Counted from the first letter of the stretch, positions 36,046 through 44,127 are shown. The stretch is DNA of 64,000 nt from JBFWNG01 sp050251195 (GCA_050251195.1 JBFWNG010000004.1:1-64000); one strand, 5' to 3'. A program made the numbers and translations. Notes: generated by a model not told the origin, from the letters alone.

Positions 36046-36927
36046 ATGCGCAACGGCGATCAGGACAACTCCGCAGTTCAAGAACCCAAGATATTGGACT
36101 ACCTCGACTATCGTCCGTATATTCGCGATAAACTGGCCCACATGCAGGCAAAGGACGCGAAATACAGCCAAAGATGGCTCGCCAAGCGCGCCAACTTCCA
36201 ATCGCCGCACCTCCTGTCGATGATCATCGCTGGCAAGCGTAGTTTGAGTAAGGACAAGGTAGAGCAACTCGCTAAAGCATTGAAGCTCAATCACTGGGAA
36301 ACGGAATATTTCGGCATTATCGTCGATCTTAGTCACTCTGACGACGCCGAAGTCCGAAAGAATTTGCTGAACAGAATCAGAATTTCGTTTCAAACCGGTC
36401 TATTCTCCTCTCTGGACGACGACGGACTAGAGATCTTTCGAGAGTGGTATATCCCTGCGATCCGCGAACTCGTGTCTCTCAAGGACTTTCAACTTTCTCC
36501 TGCTTGGATAGCGGAGATGTTGGGAATAGAGGCGGCTGAGGCGGAAGACGCCTTGAAACTGCTCATAGATAAAGGATTTGTGGAAATGACGGACTCGACT
36601 CTTAAGCGCAGCGAGCCCAGCATTCACAACCATAAAAAATATTATCCTATGATCATTAACAAATATCACATGCAGATGGTCGAAAAGTCCTTCAAAGCGA
36701 TGCCGCTATCCGTCGAAAAACGCTATGCCGAGTGCCTCACCTTTGCCATGCCGCGACGCCTCATGCCGCATCTCCGCGAGGCGATTCGCAGATTTTTTCG
36801 CGAGATCGACACATTAGTGGAATCGCACGATGGTCGGGAAGAAGTGTACCAGCTGAATGTGCAACTGTTTCCCCTGACGGTGACGGCGTACGGTAAAGAG
36901 GAATCAACTCGGGAGAAGTCATTATGA
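36046..36927 (+). CDS. TIGR02147-family regulatory protein
   Basis: 293 residues of the TIGR02147 family, multiplied in Fibrobacter and Bdellovibrio-like bacteria. The N-terminal part (about 15-95) starts with ILDYLDYRPYIRDKL and holds a helix-turn-helix resembling Cro/CI (SQRWLAKRANFQSPHLLSMI, KRSLSKDKVEQLAKAL). The middle reads EIFREWYIPAIRELV and is followed by a winged-helix-like segment (AEMLGIEAAEAEDALKLLIDKGFV). Such proteins are thought to control neighbouring exported-protein genes. Its stop overlaps the next start by ATGA. No obvious ribosome site precedes ATG beyond GAGGAT, 11 bases away. Confidence 0.9.
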   Translation: MRNGDQDNSAVQEPKILDYLDYRPYIRDKLAHMQAKDAKYSQRWLAKRANFQSPHLLSMIIAGKRSLSKDKVEQLAKALKLNHWETEYFGIIVDLSHSDDAEVRKNLLNRIRISFQTGLFSSLDDDGLEIFREWYIPAIRELVSLKDFQLSPAWIAEMLGIEAAEAEDALKLLIDKGFVEMTDSTLKRSEPSIHNHKKYYPMIINKYHMQMVEKSFKAMPLSVEKRYAECLTFAMPRRLMPHLREAIRRFFREIDTLVESHDGREEVYQLNVQLFPLTVTAYGKEESTREKSL

Positions 36928-38201
36928 GATCACTTAGGTCTATTGCATTTTTCGGGGTGCTCGCCCTTATGTCGCACACAGCGGTGTGGGCGAGTTCAGA
37001 AGACGGAACCGGCGCGGGCATGAATCTTCAACATATCGAGAATGACGTGTTCGATTTTCATATCGGTTATCCGCCTAATTGGACACTTACCGAGATGCCA
37101 AACAAATGGATTTTGGAGAAAAGCAGCGGTTCCAGGGTTATTGTTGAGTTCGTCGAGTCCGCCTCGATTGATGCAAAGGAAGATGTGCTTGCTTTGGCGA
37201 TAGATACGGACGGGGGAGAAGAGGACGATTGGGAGTATATCTCAGAGGGTCCATTTCTGGGGTATTCAAGAGGATTTACGGCTACAAGGTTTGTTGACTA
37301 TTACTTCTCCAATAAAAGACTTGTCATTCGTTTGGAAAAGATTGCGAATAGCGCGGAAGACATTCGGGAAATGGGTTTTATCACCGGCACTATTGACCGT
37401 GCTAGTTCGGGACCTGAAGTACTTTCGTTCGTTCTAGAAAATCCCAAGCCACAGTACCTCCCAGGCGACCGGGTATGTTACCTGCTTAAGGTGGACGATC
37501 TCAAGGGGAGTATCGACGAGACAAGTTTGCGTGAGTTTTCTGTTGAGGGACAGAGATCGAATTGGGAGCTCAAGGATGAAGTGAGATGGATACCGGAACA
37601 GCAAACCTTCAAGGTCTGCTTACCTGTGGGAACAAATTTCTCATCCGACGGATTACAAATTTCTAGCCTTACGCTCCAGAACGACCGGGGTCAAGACACG
37701 CAATGCGGTCAGACAAATGGGGGAATAATTTGTCGGATGGGAGCAGGACAGCCGAAGGATAAGGTCTCCGTAGAAATACCAGAAGTAGTGAATCCGCGAG
37801 TTGATAGAATTGGCCCAGTATTTGGTTCCTTGTCTTTCGATACTGATACTTTGGCGTTGAGAATTGACGCGAGAGATGATTCGCGTATCCAAGGCGGAGC
37901 TGTGGAATCGACAAGGGAGTTTTTTGCTGATCTGGAAAACGGAGAAGAGATCTCGTGGAGGCTATATTCCGACGAATTTATAGGAGGGGAGATTTCTAAG
38001 AGACTCGATCGAGCGCAAGGCTGGGTAACGCTCTCGTCCATTGCGCTCTTTGACGAGAATGGATACGAGACCCGGCTCGCAATGTCTCACAACGCCTGTA
38101 AGGAGAAGCAAGTCCAAAGTCTTCAGAAATACTTCCTGATCGACTCGGACGGCAAATGTACACAGTCGGATTTCAATATCATAACGTATTTTGCGAAGTA
38201 G
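36924..38201 (+). CDS. Exported protein coupled to the TIGR02147 regulator
   Basis: 425 residues with a signal peptide (about 1-24, ending VWA). Residues 40-150 (FDFHIGYPPNWTLTEMPN, WILEKSSGSRVIVEFV, FTATRFVDYYF) resemble the PsbP/MOG1-like fold often found in lipid or metal-binding exported proteins. The C-terminal 250 residues are beta-rich, probably Ig-like or calcium-dependent strands (DRIGPVFGSLSFDTDTLALRIDARDDSRI). The four-base overlap with the regulator gene indicates coupled translation. The specific function is unknown. Confidence 0.82.
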   Translation: MRSLRSIAFFGVLALMSHTAVWASSEDGTGAGMNLQHIENDVFDFHIGYPPNWTLTEMPNKWILEKSSGSRVIVEFVESASIDAKEDVLALAIDTDGGEEDDWEYISEGPFLGYSRGFTATRFVDYYFSNKRLVIRLEKIANSAEDIREMGFITGTIDRASSGPEVLSFVLENPKPQYLPGDRVCYLLKVDDLKGSIDETSLREFSVEGQRSNWELKDEVRWIPEQQTFKVCLPVGTNFSSDGLQISSLTLQNDRGQDTQCGQTNGGIICRMGAGQPKDKVSVEIPEVVNPRVDRIGPVFGSLSFDTDTLALRIDARDDSRIQGGAVESTREFFADLENGEEISWRLYSDEFIGGEISKRLDRAQGWVTLSSIALFDENGYETRLAMSHNACKEKQVQSLQKYFLIDSDGKCTQSDFNIITYFAK

Positions 38202-38211
38202 GAGCTGTTTT

Positions 38212-38859
38212 ATGAAATTGCTGGCAATAGTTTTGATGACAACAATTTTGACGGCCTGCGAAACAGAGATCATGCTACGAGCGCCCGTCTGCATTAATAA
38301 CAGCGTCGATTTGCCTCATGAGATCAACGGTAAATACCGATTTTCGCTGCCGCAGCAAAATGCCAAAGTTGGTGCTTTTCTTCCTCACGACGAAATCATC
38401 GAAATTACGGACTCCGAAGTCAAAATGCCCAAGCGGGCGTTCAATCTGTTGAAGACGCGGGGTGTTGGGATGCTTGTGAAGGACTCGGACGACATGACCT
38501 ACCGAATATTCGGGGCAGTGTGTAAGAGCGAAGCCGGTGCGTACATATCACAACGACAAAATGCTGACGGGACCTATGCGATCAGCGAGCTAACGACGAT
38601 GGGGGATAATTTTCGCCTTGATAGTTTAAACTTCAATCTCGAGGCACTCGAAAAGAATGGCGTACCTGTGCTTTGCTATCCTACGGAAGACCCGCCATAC
38701 TTTTCGCCAGGCATGATTATTGATAATCGGAATATGGATTTGAATGTGTTGCTAGCCGCAGCGCGGCCGTCCATAACGAGCATTGTTTTTGTCAAAGTGC
38801 ACTCGGGTGAACAGAAACTAATCAACACAAACAACTGGGTAAAAATAAAACTCATGTAA
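38212..38859 (+). CDS. Lipoprotein, APxC-NS-DxP paralogue A
   Basis: 215 residues; start at 38212 with GGAG upstream. Signal peptide with lipobox LTAC. The mature N-terminus reads RAPVCINNSVDLPHEINGKYRF and aligns with SAPLCNDENSADIPDLSGTY of the lipoprotein at 38930, so both share a small domain, perhaps a lipocalin-like beta barrel. Four Cys residues could form disulphides. It follows the exported protein after 10 bases and is likely part of the TIGR02147 operon. It ends at a terminator. Confidence 0.8.
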   Translation: MKLLAIVLMTTILTACETEIMLRAPVCINNSVDLPHEINGKYRFSLPQQNAKVGAFLPHDEIIEITDSEVKMPKRAFNLLKTRGVGMLVKDSDDMTYRIFGAVCKSEAGAYISQRQNADGTYAISELTTMGDNFRLDSLNFNLEALEKNGVPVLCYPTEDPPYFSPGMIIDNRNMDLNVLLAAARPSITSIVFVKVHSGEQKLINTNNWVKIKLM

Positions 38860-38862
38860 CGC

Positions 38863-38903
38863 ATTACGGAGCAAAGTTGCCGCTCTGCTCCGTAATATTT
38901 TTT
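38863..38903 (+). terminator. Rho-independent terminator
   Basis: Stem ATTACGGAGCA (38863-38873) with TGCTCCGTAAT (38886-38896), 12-base loop, then a T-rich tract. It ends the TIGR02147 operon, or attenuates read-through into the next lipoprotein gene. Confidence 0.88.
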
Positions 38904-38929
38904 AACCTTCATGAAAAAGGAGTTTCATC

Positions 38930-39574
38930 ATGAAAGTATTCGCATGTCCAAGTTTAGCACAGGCAAAGGTTTCCAAACAAGTCCTCTCCACGATTGCTGG
39001 CGCGGCTTTGGCTCTCTCGATGGTGGGTTGCAACAATTACACCTCCGCCCCTCTCTGCAATGACGAAAACTCTGCTGACATTCCGGATCTTTCAGGGACG
39101 TACACAGTCTCTGTTCAAGATACGGAAACCTTCGAAGTAGAAACAAAAGAAATTGTAGTATCGGCTCACCGAAAGGGTGTCGTTTCTTGGGCGCAGGAAG
39201 ACGGGAGCTCTGAAGAGAGTAGGTTGTGCGGCATCGACGGCCGCGTTATCTTGGAAAGTTTCTCGGACGACGTTGGTGGATACAAACAATCACAGATTTA
39301 TGTCACCTCGATGGGCATCACAGAATCTCCCATTATGTTCAACAAACCTTCACTCGATGCAGCAGGCATTACAAACTCGATCTTTGCGATGCCAGAATCG
39401 GTTCGCGACTTTCTGGGCAAAGAGCTGAGCGGAAAAGTGGAACGGGCGCTTACGGAGGTATCAGGGAACCTTGGTCTTATGGTCGATCCGACAGGCCGAA
39501 GCCCGGAAGAAATTCTATCTCACGCGGAGACGTCTTCCTTTGCTTTCACCTATCTGAGAAAGATCGTCAAATAG
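38930..39574 (+). CDS. Lipoprotein, APxC-NS-DxP paralogue B
   Basis: 214 residues with an unusually long N-terminal region before the hydrophobic segment (about 22-40) and the lipobox MVGC. AAAAAGGAG lies upstream of ATG. The mature start SAPLCNDENSADIPDLSGTY matches the preceding lipoprotein, after which the sequences diverge. The body is beta-rich with a helical C-terminus (ESVRDFLGKEL, KVERALTEVSG). The terminator before it suggests partly independent transcription. Function unknown. Confidence 0.8.
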   Translation: MKVFACPSLAQAKVSKQVLSTIAGAALALSMVGCNNYTSAPLCNDENSADIPDLSGTYTVSVQDTETFEVETKEIVVSAHRKGVVSWAQEDGSSEESRLCGIDGRVILESFSDDVGGYKQSQIYVTSMGITESPIMFNKPSLDAAGITNSIFAMPESVRDFLGKELSGKVERALTEVSGNLGLMVDPTGRSPEEILSHAETSSFAFTYLRKIVK

Positions 39575-39587
39575 GTAGCGATAACGG

Positions 39588-39618
39588 AAAGAGCCTGCGC
39601 TAGCGCAGGCTCTTTTTT
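39588..39618 (+). terminator. Rho-independent terminator
   Basis: A perfect 22-base palindrome (39591-39612, GAGCCTGCGCT and its complement) followed by six T, 13 bases after the lipoprotein stop. It contains the CCTGCG core found in several other hairpins of this window. Confidence 0.9.
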
Positions 39619-39639
39619 CGTTCGTTTGTCCCGATTCTT

Positions 39640-40245
39640 TTATTCCGCTTCCATGGTGATGTCGTCTCGAACGATGGTGTCCTTAGGTTCAAGTTCGATA
39701 TCTTCGACGACGAGCTCCTTGAGGCCATCTTTGGTGAATTTAACGCTATAAGTGCCCGCCGGCAGGCCAGCAACTATGCCTATGCCTTCTTCGACGGTCG
39801 TTGCATTCCACTCGGTTCCTAAGACTTCAACCTTGATGTCCGTCGGATCGACGTCCTCGGGGGGCGTGACCTGCACGGACAAGATCGCGACTGTGTCGCC
39901 TTCGAGGGTGCCGACGTTGATGCCGTCGAGGTTATCGTTCATTTCCACGTCTTGCTTGATGACCTTTTCGGTTTCACCGAAGATGCCTATGATGTTGTAG
40001 GTCCCTGGTCCCGGAGGCCATAAACTGAAACTCCCGTCTGAGTCCATGTTGTTGGAAATCAGAGCTTCGGTTCCGTCGGATTCAATAAGTTGAATCGTAG
40101 CGTCGGGATGCGCTTTGCCTTTGGAATCCACAAGAACACCAACGATTTGTCCTGTTTTAGCTTCGAGTTCGTCGGAATCCGCGGCCTTGTAACCGCCGCA
40201 ATTTGTAATGACGAGAATTAAGGATAATAGTGTTGCATGTTTCAT
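39640..40245 (-). CDS. Lipoprotein with carboxypeptidase-regulatory-like beta-sandwich repeats
   Basis: 201 residues; start 40245 (GGAG upstream). Signal peptide with lipobox VITNC. The mature part contains GQIVGVLVDSKGKAHPDATIQLIE, SDGSFSLWPPGPGTYNIIGI and a later GLPAGTYSVKFTKDGLKELVV, which are the strands of transthyretin-like or carboxypeptidase regulatory-like domains, two in a row. Such domains are structural, often in cell-surface adhesins or uptake systems. Convergent with the lipoprotein gene ending at 39574, sharing the terminator region. Confidence 0.85.
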   Translation of the reverse strand: MKHATLLSLILVITNCGGYKAADSDELEAKTGQIVGVLVDSKGKAHPDATIQLIESDGTEALISNNMDSDGSFSLWPPGPGTYNIIGIFGETEKVIKQDVEMNDNLDGINVGTLEGDTVAILSVQVTPPEDVDPTDIKVEVLGTEWNATTVEEGIGIVAGLPAGTYSVKFTKDGLKELVVEDIELEPKDTIVRDDITMEAE

Positions 40246-40313
40246 CGCAGTCACTCCGTTATTCATTGGAAATGTGGTATCTCCAATTTTAACACGGAAG
40301 ACCGGCAACGGAC

Positions 40314-40958
40314 CTATGAAAAGTTGATGTAATGACGGAGCTTGGCCGCCTTGACTTTGAGATACGAAGCGTTTTTCTCGTTGACCTTAATTTTGAGCTC
40401 GACCCGTTCTGTCTGAATGCCGTGGTTTTCCATGGCAGTCATCTTTTCGGGATTATTGGTGATGAGACGAATCGCCTTAATGTTGAGATCGTGAAGAATA
40501 TGCGCCGCGATACTAAAGTCTCGTTCGTCAGCTTTGTGCCCAAGCAGGAGGTTCGCTTCGACCGTGTCATGCCCTTCGTCTTGTAATTTATACGCGCGCA
40601 GTTTGTTGGTAAGGCCTATACCCCGACCCTCTTGGCGCAGATAGACGATAATTCCCTGCTTGGCTTCGCTGATAAGCTTAAGGCTACCGAGCAATTGCTC
40701 GCCGCAATCACAGCGAAGGGATCCCAAAACATCACCGGTGATGCATTCTGAATGAATGCGAACAAGCGGCTTCTGCATCTTGTCAAGGTCACCCATATAC
40801 GCGACCAGATGTTCTTTTTCCTTTTCGTCCACATAGACCTTAAGCAGAAAATCGCCAAAGCGCGTCGGCAATTTAGTATCTTCAGTCGTGTCAACGAAAT
40901 GCGGTTGCAAGGCTTCTCCATTTGCGAGGGAGTCTATATAGCGCATTTTCCCATGCAA
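40314..40958 (-). CDS. ribA: GTP cyclohydrolase II
   Basis: 214-residue cytoplasmic enzyme that opens GTP to the 2,5-diaminopyrimidine phosphate that starts riboflavin synthesis. Zinc ligands are visible in CITGDVLGSLRCDC, the active region in LRQEGRGIGL, and the C-terminal part in HDTVEANLLLGHKADERDF and LITNNPEK. Length is normal for a monofunctional RibA rather than the RibBA fusion. No other rib gene is in the window. The start is uncertain (40958 or 40946) since no strong ribosome site is present. Confidence 0.96.
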   Translation of the reverse strand: MHGKMRYIDSLANGEALQPHFVDTTEDTKLPTRFGDFLLKVYVDEKEKEHLVAYMGDLDKMQKPLVRIHSECITGDVLGSLRCDCGEQLLGSLKLISEAKQGIIVYLRQEGRGIGLTNKLRAYKLQDEGHDTVEANLLLGHKADERDFSIAAHILHDLNIKAIRLITNNPEKMTAMENHGIQTERVELKIKVNEKNASYLKVKAAKLRHYINFS

Positions 40959-41075
40959 TTCTAGGTAGGCTGAAAAAACGAAGTAATTATAAAGTGTTAA
41001 TAAGGAATCTGCGCCACCGCAGATAAGCCAGTGGCCCCATTTGGCCAGGCAAAGGTGTCCCGAAAAACGGACGAC

Positions 41076-41166
41076 AATTGTTGGGCGTTCGACTGTCCCC
41101 TTATATCGGAATTGTTGGGCGTTCGACTGTCCCCTTATATCGGCGTTCGACTGTCCCCTAATTCGG
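41076..41166. repeat. Tandem 34-bp direct repeats with a partial third copy
   Basis: The 34-base unit AATTGTTGGGCGTTCGACTG... occurs exactly at 41076-41109 and again at 41110-41143. A shortened third copy (CGTTCGACTGTCCCCTAATTCGG) occupies 41144-41166. Upstream, AAAGGTGTCCCGAAAAACGG at 41051-41070 resembles further parts of the same kind of element. The GGGGACAGTCGAACG core (opposite strand) reminds me of REP-like repeats. Confidence 0.88.
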
Positions 41167-41169
41167 AGG

Positions 41170-41193
41170 CCAACCTGCGTCGACGCAGGTTGG
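41170..41193. repeat. Perfect 24-base palindrome near the csp gene end
   Basis: CCAACCTGCGTC and its exact complement, with no loop, lie 14 bases past the stop codon of the copper-storage gene on the minus strand. There is no T run, so it may protect the 3' end rather than terminate. It belongs to the CCTGCG hairpin group. Confidence 0.8.
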
Positions 41194-41207
41194 AGATATT
41201 CGTACGT

Positions 41208-41636
41208 TTAGGCTGCTTTACAAGCCTTTTCGCAGTTGAGGCAAGCTTCCATGCACTCCTTGCATGCCGCCATGTGCTTTGCATGGACGTCGCAGGCGGC
41301 AGCGCAATCTTTGCAGATGCTGCTGCAGGCTTGCGCCATCGTTTTTGTGTGTTCCGAGTTGCGGAGGGCCAATTCCTGTAGTGCGCGACACGACGCGAGC
41401 ATATCCATCACTTCGGTTTGGCATTTAGCCATCTCTGTGTTGCCTTTAGCCAACTCAGATTGGCAATGAGCGAGGCAAGTGTAACCTGTCGAGATGCATT
41501 TTTCTAAAGCATCGGTGAGAGGGCCGTGGGCTTTGGTTCCTGCTGCAGTAGCGGTGTTTTGGTCAAACAGCACGCCTGCAGCGGCTAACGTTGCACCTGA
41601 TATTATAGAGTTCCTGATAAGGTCTCGACGATCCAT
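41208..41636 (-). CDS. Csp1-like copper-storage four-helix-bundle protein
   Basis: 142 residues with a twin-arginine signal (RRDLIR near the N-terminus, then a hydrophobic stretch ending TATAA). The mature part has 14 Cys spaced as CxxxC or CxxC along amphipathic helices: C47, C54, C58, C72, C83, C104, C108, C111, C115, C125, C128, C132, C135 and C139, plus several His and Met. This is the pattern of Csp1, which fills a four-helix bundle with Cu(I) and is exported folded by Tat in methanotrophs. It probably stores or detoxifies copper in the periplasm. GAGGA precedes ATG. No copper regulator or oxidase is adjacent. Confidence 0.9.
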   Translation of the reverse strand: MDRRDLIRNSIISGATLAAAGVLFDQNTATAAGTKAHGPLTDALEKCISTGYTCLAHCQSELAKGNTEMAKCQTEVMDMLASCRALQELALRNSEHTKTMAQACSSICKDCAAACDVHAKHMAACKECMEACLNCEKACKAA

Positions 41637-41719
41637 AATGTCCTCATTTTAACGATTATTAATGTATAAATGATAAGGGAATGCTGATCTGGAGTCATTG
41701 GGAAATTTCTAAATATTCG

Positions 41720-42646
41720 CTATTTTTTTCGCGCGGTTGCCACGATGCCCTTTTGTTTCGCTTTTACAAGCGCATTCCAAGCAAAAGTAAGCTTGTTTGA
41801 TTTAGGAGAAGCGAACGCGAATGATCCGAGCACAATGCCTGCGGCAAAATAGCGTTGACGTTCCTCAACGGGCTTTGGGACGAGCATGAATAGTTCTTCC
41901 CAGAGGAACTGCGAGGGATATTGAGCGTCGTTGTGGGTAGCGCCCCTAAACGAGACTTCTGCAATCTTGTCTGGAAGAGCGTAAAACGTTGCTCGGCTCC
42001 GCGACATGAAGACCTTTGGATCGGCGCCGAGGAGCAACGCCGGCGCTTTCATGTTCGAAAGATATTTTTTAACCGCCGGGCTGTAAAGAGCAGGGTCGAG
42101 AAAAATCACACCTGCGACATCCTCCCCTGAGCCGGCTGCAATAGCGACGGCAGATCCGCCGAAGGAATGACCGACAAGAATGATTTGGTCGGGGTTGAAA
42201 TGTGACCCTAGGATTTCTGGCCAGCTGCGCAATAGACTCACGAGACGCGCTAAGTTGTGGCCGTTCCTGATCCAGCGTTTTTCATTTGTCTGTGAGACGA
42301 CAAGTACATGAAAGCCCCAAGTTGCTGCAAGTCTCGCTTGGTATTCATGTACGCTTTTGTCGGCAAGGTTGCCGTGCTGAATCACGAGAAGCGGTGCATA
42401 GTCGTCGTGCTGCGATAAGAACAGGTCTGTTGACAATACATCTTCAGGAGAAATGGGGATTTGAAAATTGAGCATCTCTTTATAACGGAAGGATCCGGCC
42501 TTTGAGAACATCTCAATGCTACCGCCCTCCGCTAGAATCGATTTCTTAACGGTGTTAAACGTCACTTCTCGTCGAACGTCGAGCTGAGCAGAGGTTTGAC
42601 AGGACGCGATCCAGATTGCAACGATAAAGAGAACAACCTTAGCCAT
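41720..42646 (-). CDS. Alpha/beta-hydrolase lipoprotein
   Basis: 308 residues with a signal peptide and lipobox WIASC. The hydrolase fold is shown by LVIQHGN (oxyanion region), the nucleophile elbow GHSFGGS, LDPALYSP and a late His in FRGATHNDAQ. The Ser-His pair and an Asp in between could form a catalytic triad for ester or lipid hydrolysis. The start lies three bases after the stop of the preceding gene, so it is the third gene of a three-gene envelope operon (43286 to 41720). Confidence 0.87.
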   Translation of the reverse strand: MAKVVLFIVAIWIASCQTSAQLDVRREVTFNTVKKSILAEGGSIEMFSKAGSFRYKEMLNFQIPISPEDVLSTDLFLSQHDDYAPLLVIQHGNLADKSVHEYQARLAATWGFHVLVVSQTNEKRWIRNGHNLARLVSLLRSWPEILGSHFNPDQIILVGHSFGGSAVAIAAGSGEDVAGVIFLDPALYSPAVKKYLSNMKAPALLLGADPKVFMSRSRATFYALPDKIAEVSFRGATHNDAQYPSQFLWEELFMLVPKPVEERQRYFAAGIVLGSFAFASPKSNKLTFAWNALVKAKQKGIVATARKK

Positions 42647-42649
42647 ATC

Positions 42650-42937
42650 TCAATCATTCCTCGACAATTGTTCGTGACGCTCCGGTTCGCTTTGCCAAGG
42701 TGCGTATTCCCAGGTTTCCGTGGCTGGAAATGCAATAAGGATGACCCCCGCCAGCATTATAGGTAACGCAATTTGAATCCAATCCTTCTGAAGAAGGGTT
42801 TCTTGAAAAATAACCGACGCATAAAATACGATGTAACCCACAACCAGAATCGCCAACAAACTTCGTCTTTTTGGGAAAATAAGAAGTTTGGAGTAGTACT
42901 TTTTATTGTCCTCAGACATTTGGTTTTTTTTGGTCAT
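42650..42937 (-). CDS. Small inner-membrane protein
   Basis: 95 residues; start 42937 chosen for AGGAG 8 bases upstream. It has a charged N-terminus, then two hydrophobic helices (about 28-46 and 55-71) and a charged tail. It overlaps the end of the upstream gene by 26 bases. No family recognised. It probably works with its neighbours in the membrane. Confidence 0.7.
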   Translation of the reverse strand: MTKKNQMSEDNKKYYSKLLIFPKRRSLLAILVVGYIVFYASVIFQETLLQKDWIQIALPIMLAGVILIAFPATETWEYAPWQSEPERHEQLSRND

Positions 42938-43286
42938 TTTGTGTCTCCTCAGACGTGGATATTTCAAATACTGACGGTAGAACGCGCTTTCTATAGGTCC
43001 AACGAAACGCTGAAATGCCGAGCAACAACACTCCCACGTTGATGACGTTACCGATCGTCGAAGGAAGCGAGTATTTGGAATGGAGAGTGAAGATCAGGAT
43101 GATTCCTGCAGTCATGCAAAAAACGGCATAACCCATTCCCGAAAAGACATCGCGTTTGTCTATTCCTGTCAGCGGCACGCAGAGGACAAGCACCCACAGG
43201 GCCGTCATGGAATAGGGAAGCATGTCCCAGAACGTTAAGGTCGATACGAGATCTCTGATGTCGTTTATGAGAAAGTTAATCCACAT
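42912..43286 (-). CDS. Small polytopic membrane protein
   Basis: 124 residues from ATG 43286 (GAGGA upstream); the longer frame begins with a non-membrane tail lacking a ribosome site. Three hydrophobic helices are seen (about 23-40, 50-72, 78-98) with a cytoplasmic-looking charged end. Unknown function. First gene of the operon that continues with 42650-42937 and the alpha/beta-hydrolase lipoprotein. Confidence 0.7.
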   Translation of the reverse strand: MWINFLINDIRDLVSTLTFWDMLPYSMTALWVLVLCVPLTGIDKRDVFSGMGYAVFCMTAGIILIFTLHSKYSLPSTIGNVINVGVLLLGISAFRWTYRKRVLPSVFEISTSEETQNDQKKPNV

Positions 43287-43417
43287 TTCGCTATCCTCTT
43301 GGAGATTCATCGGAAGGAGGTTAGGAAAATATGATGGGTAAAATTTGCCGGAGATGCCCGATGCACCTTCGGTGCTGGGCATGACGAGGTGCATCTGCTG
43401 TGGCGTGCGTAGGAGCC

Positions 43418-44065
43418 TTAGAACCGGAAGCCTAGTCCAAGGCCGATGATTTGGCCGGTGAACGTGGGCTTAAACTCTTCTTCCAAATCGGTTTCGGTGG
43501 TTGTTCCGTCCGGTAATTCAAATTTGCCCTTTTTAAAGGTTTGTTCTTCGTTGACGGTTTGATATTGCAGAATAATGCCGAGTTTAGGAATAGGGTTCCA
43601 TTCAAAGCCAACGGCAACCCGGTATCCTTTGACGGCACCATCGTAGGTTACTTTGGAAATGCCCAATTCGGTCTCGAAAGCCGTTTTCAAATCGATTTCC
43701 ATCTTCGATTTGCCGAACAATACGTAGCCTGCTTTGAGAAACGGTTTGACAAAGGGAATCGGTGCCCAGGCGTTAAGCTCAACCCCGCCGGCTTGACCCG
43801 AAGTCGTGATGTCGAATGTTTTGTCGGTGTCTTCGCCCTTAGTGGTTTCCGACGCCATGAACAACCCAAGACCAATCGGAATAAGTTTGAAAGGGTGAAC
43901 GTGCACGCTGGCGGTTACGCTAGTACCGCCCAGGTCACCAAGATCTCCGTCTCCGTCATTCAAAGTCACAATTTTTTGACCTGCCACGACGGATGCGTCG
44001 ATAAGGGCAAACGACGGGTGTGAAATCATGAGGACACACGTGGCGATTATTACTCGAGCTAGCAT
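43418..44065 (-). CDS. Outer-membrane beta-barrel protein
   Basis: 215 residues; start 44065 with GGAG upstream. Signal peptide ends near PSFA. The mature part has amphipathic strands with Gly and aromatic residues (VTASVHVHPFKLIPIGLGLF, PFVKPFLKAGYVLFG, GYRVAVGFEWNPIPKLGIILQYQ) and ends IIGLGLGFRF, a C-terminal barrel signature with Phe. About eight to ten strands. A sigma-28-like promoter lies at 44095-44121. A gene for adhesion, transport or structural anchoring cannot be told apart. Confidence 0.85.
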   Translation of the reverse strand: MLARVIIATCVLMISHPSFALIDASVVAGQKIVTLNDGDGDLGDLGGTSVTASVHVHPFKLIPIGLGLFMASETTKGEDTDKTFDITTSGQAGGVELNAWAPIPFVKPFLKAGYVLFGKSKMEIDLKTAFETELGISKVTYDGAVKGYRVAVGFEWNPIPKLGIILQYQTVNEEQTFKKGKFELPDGTTTETDLEEEFKPTFTGQIIGLGLGFRF

Positions 44066-44094
44066 GGGCGGACTCCAAGATTGTTCATGATGAG

Positions 44095-44121
44095 GAATCG
44101 GCAATTGGGGGAAAAATATTA
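44095..44121 (-). promoter_or_regulatory. Sigma-28-like promoter for the barrel gene at 43418
   Basis: On the minus strand TAAT, exactly 15 bases, then GCCGATTC (44102-44095). The -10 box is identical to the one at 30109 in front of the other barrel gene. It ends 29 bases before ATG 44065, the same distance as at 30146. Confidence 0.55.
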
Positions 44122-44127
44122 GTTCCC

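Noticed and set aside
36046..39574. Toxin-antitoxin or defence operon around the TIGR02147 regulator
   Set aside because: All downstream products carry export signals and lack nuclease, kinase or toxin motifs.
41076..41166. CRISPR array
   Set aside because: The repeats are directly adjacent with no spacers, the third copy is truncated, and there are no cas genes.
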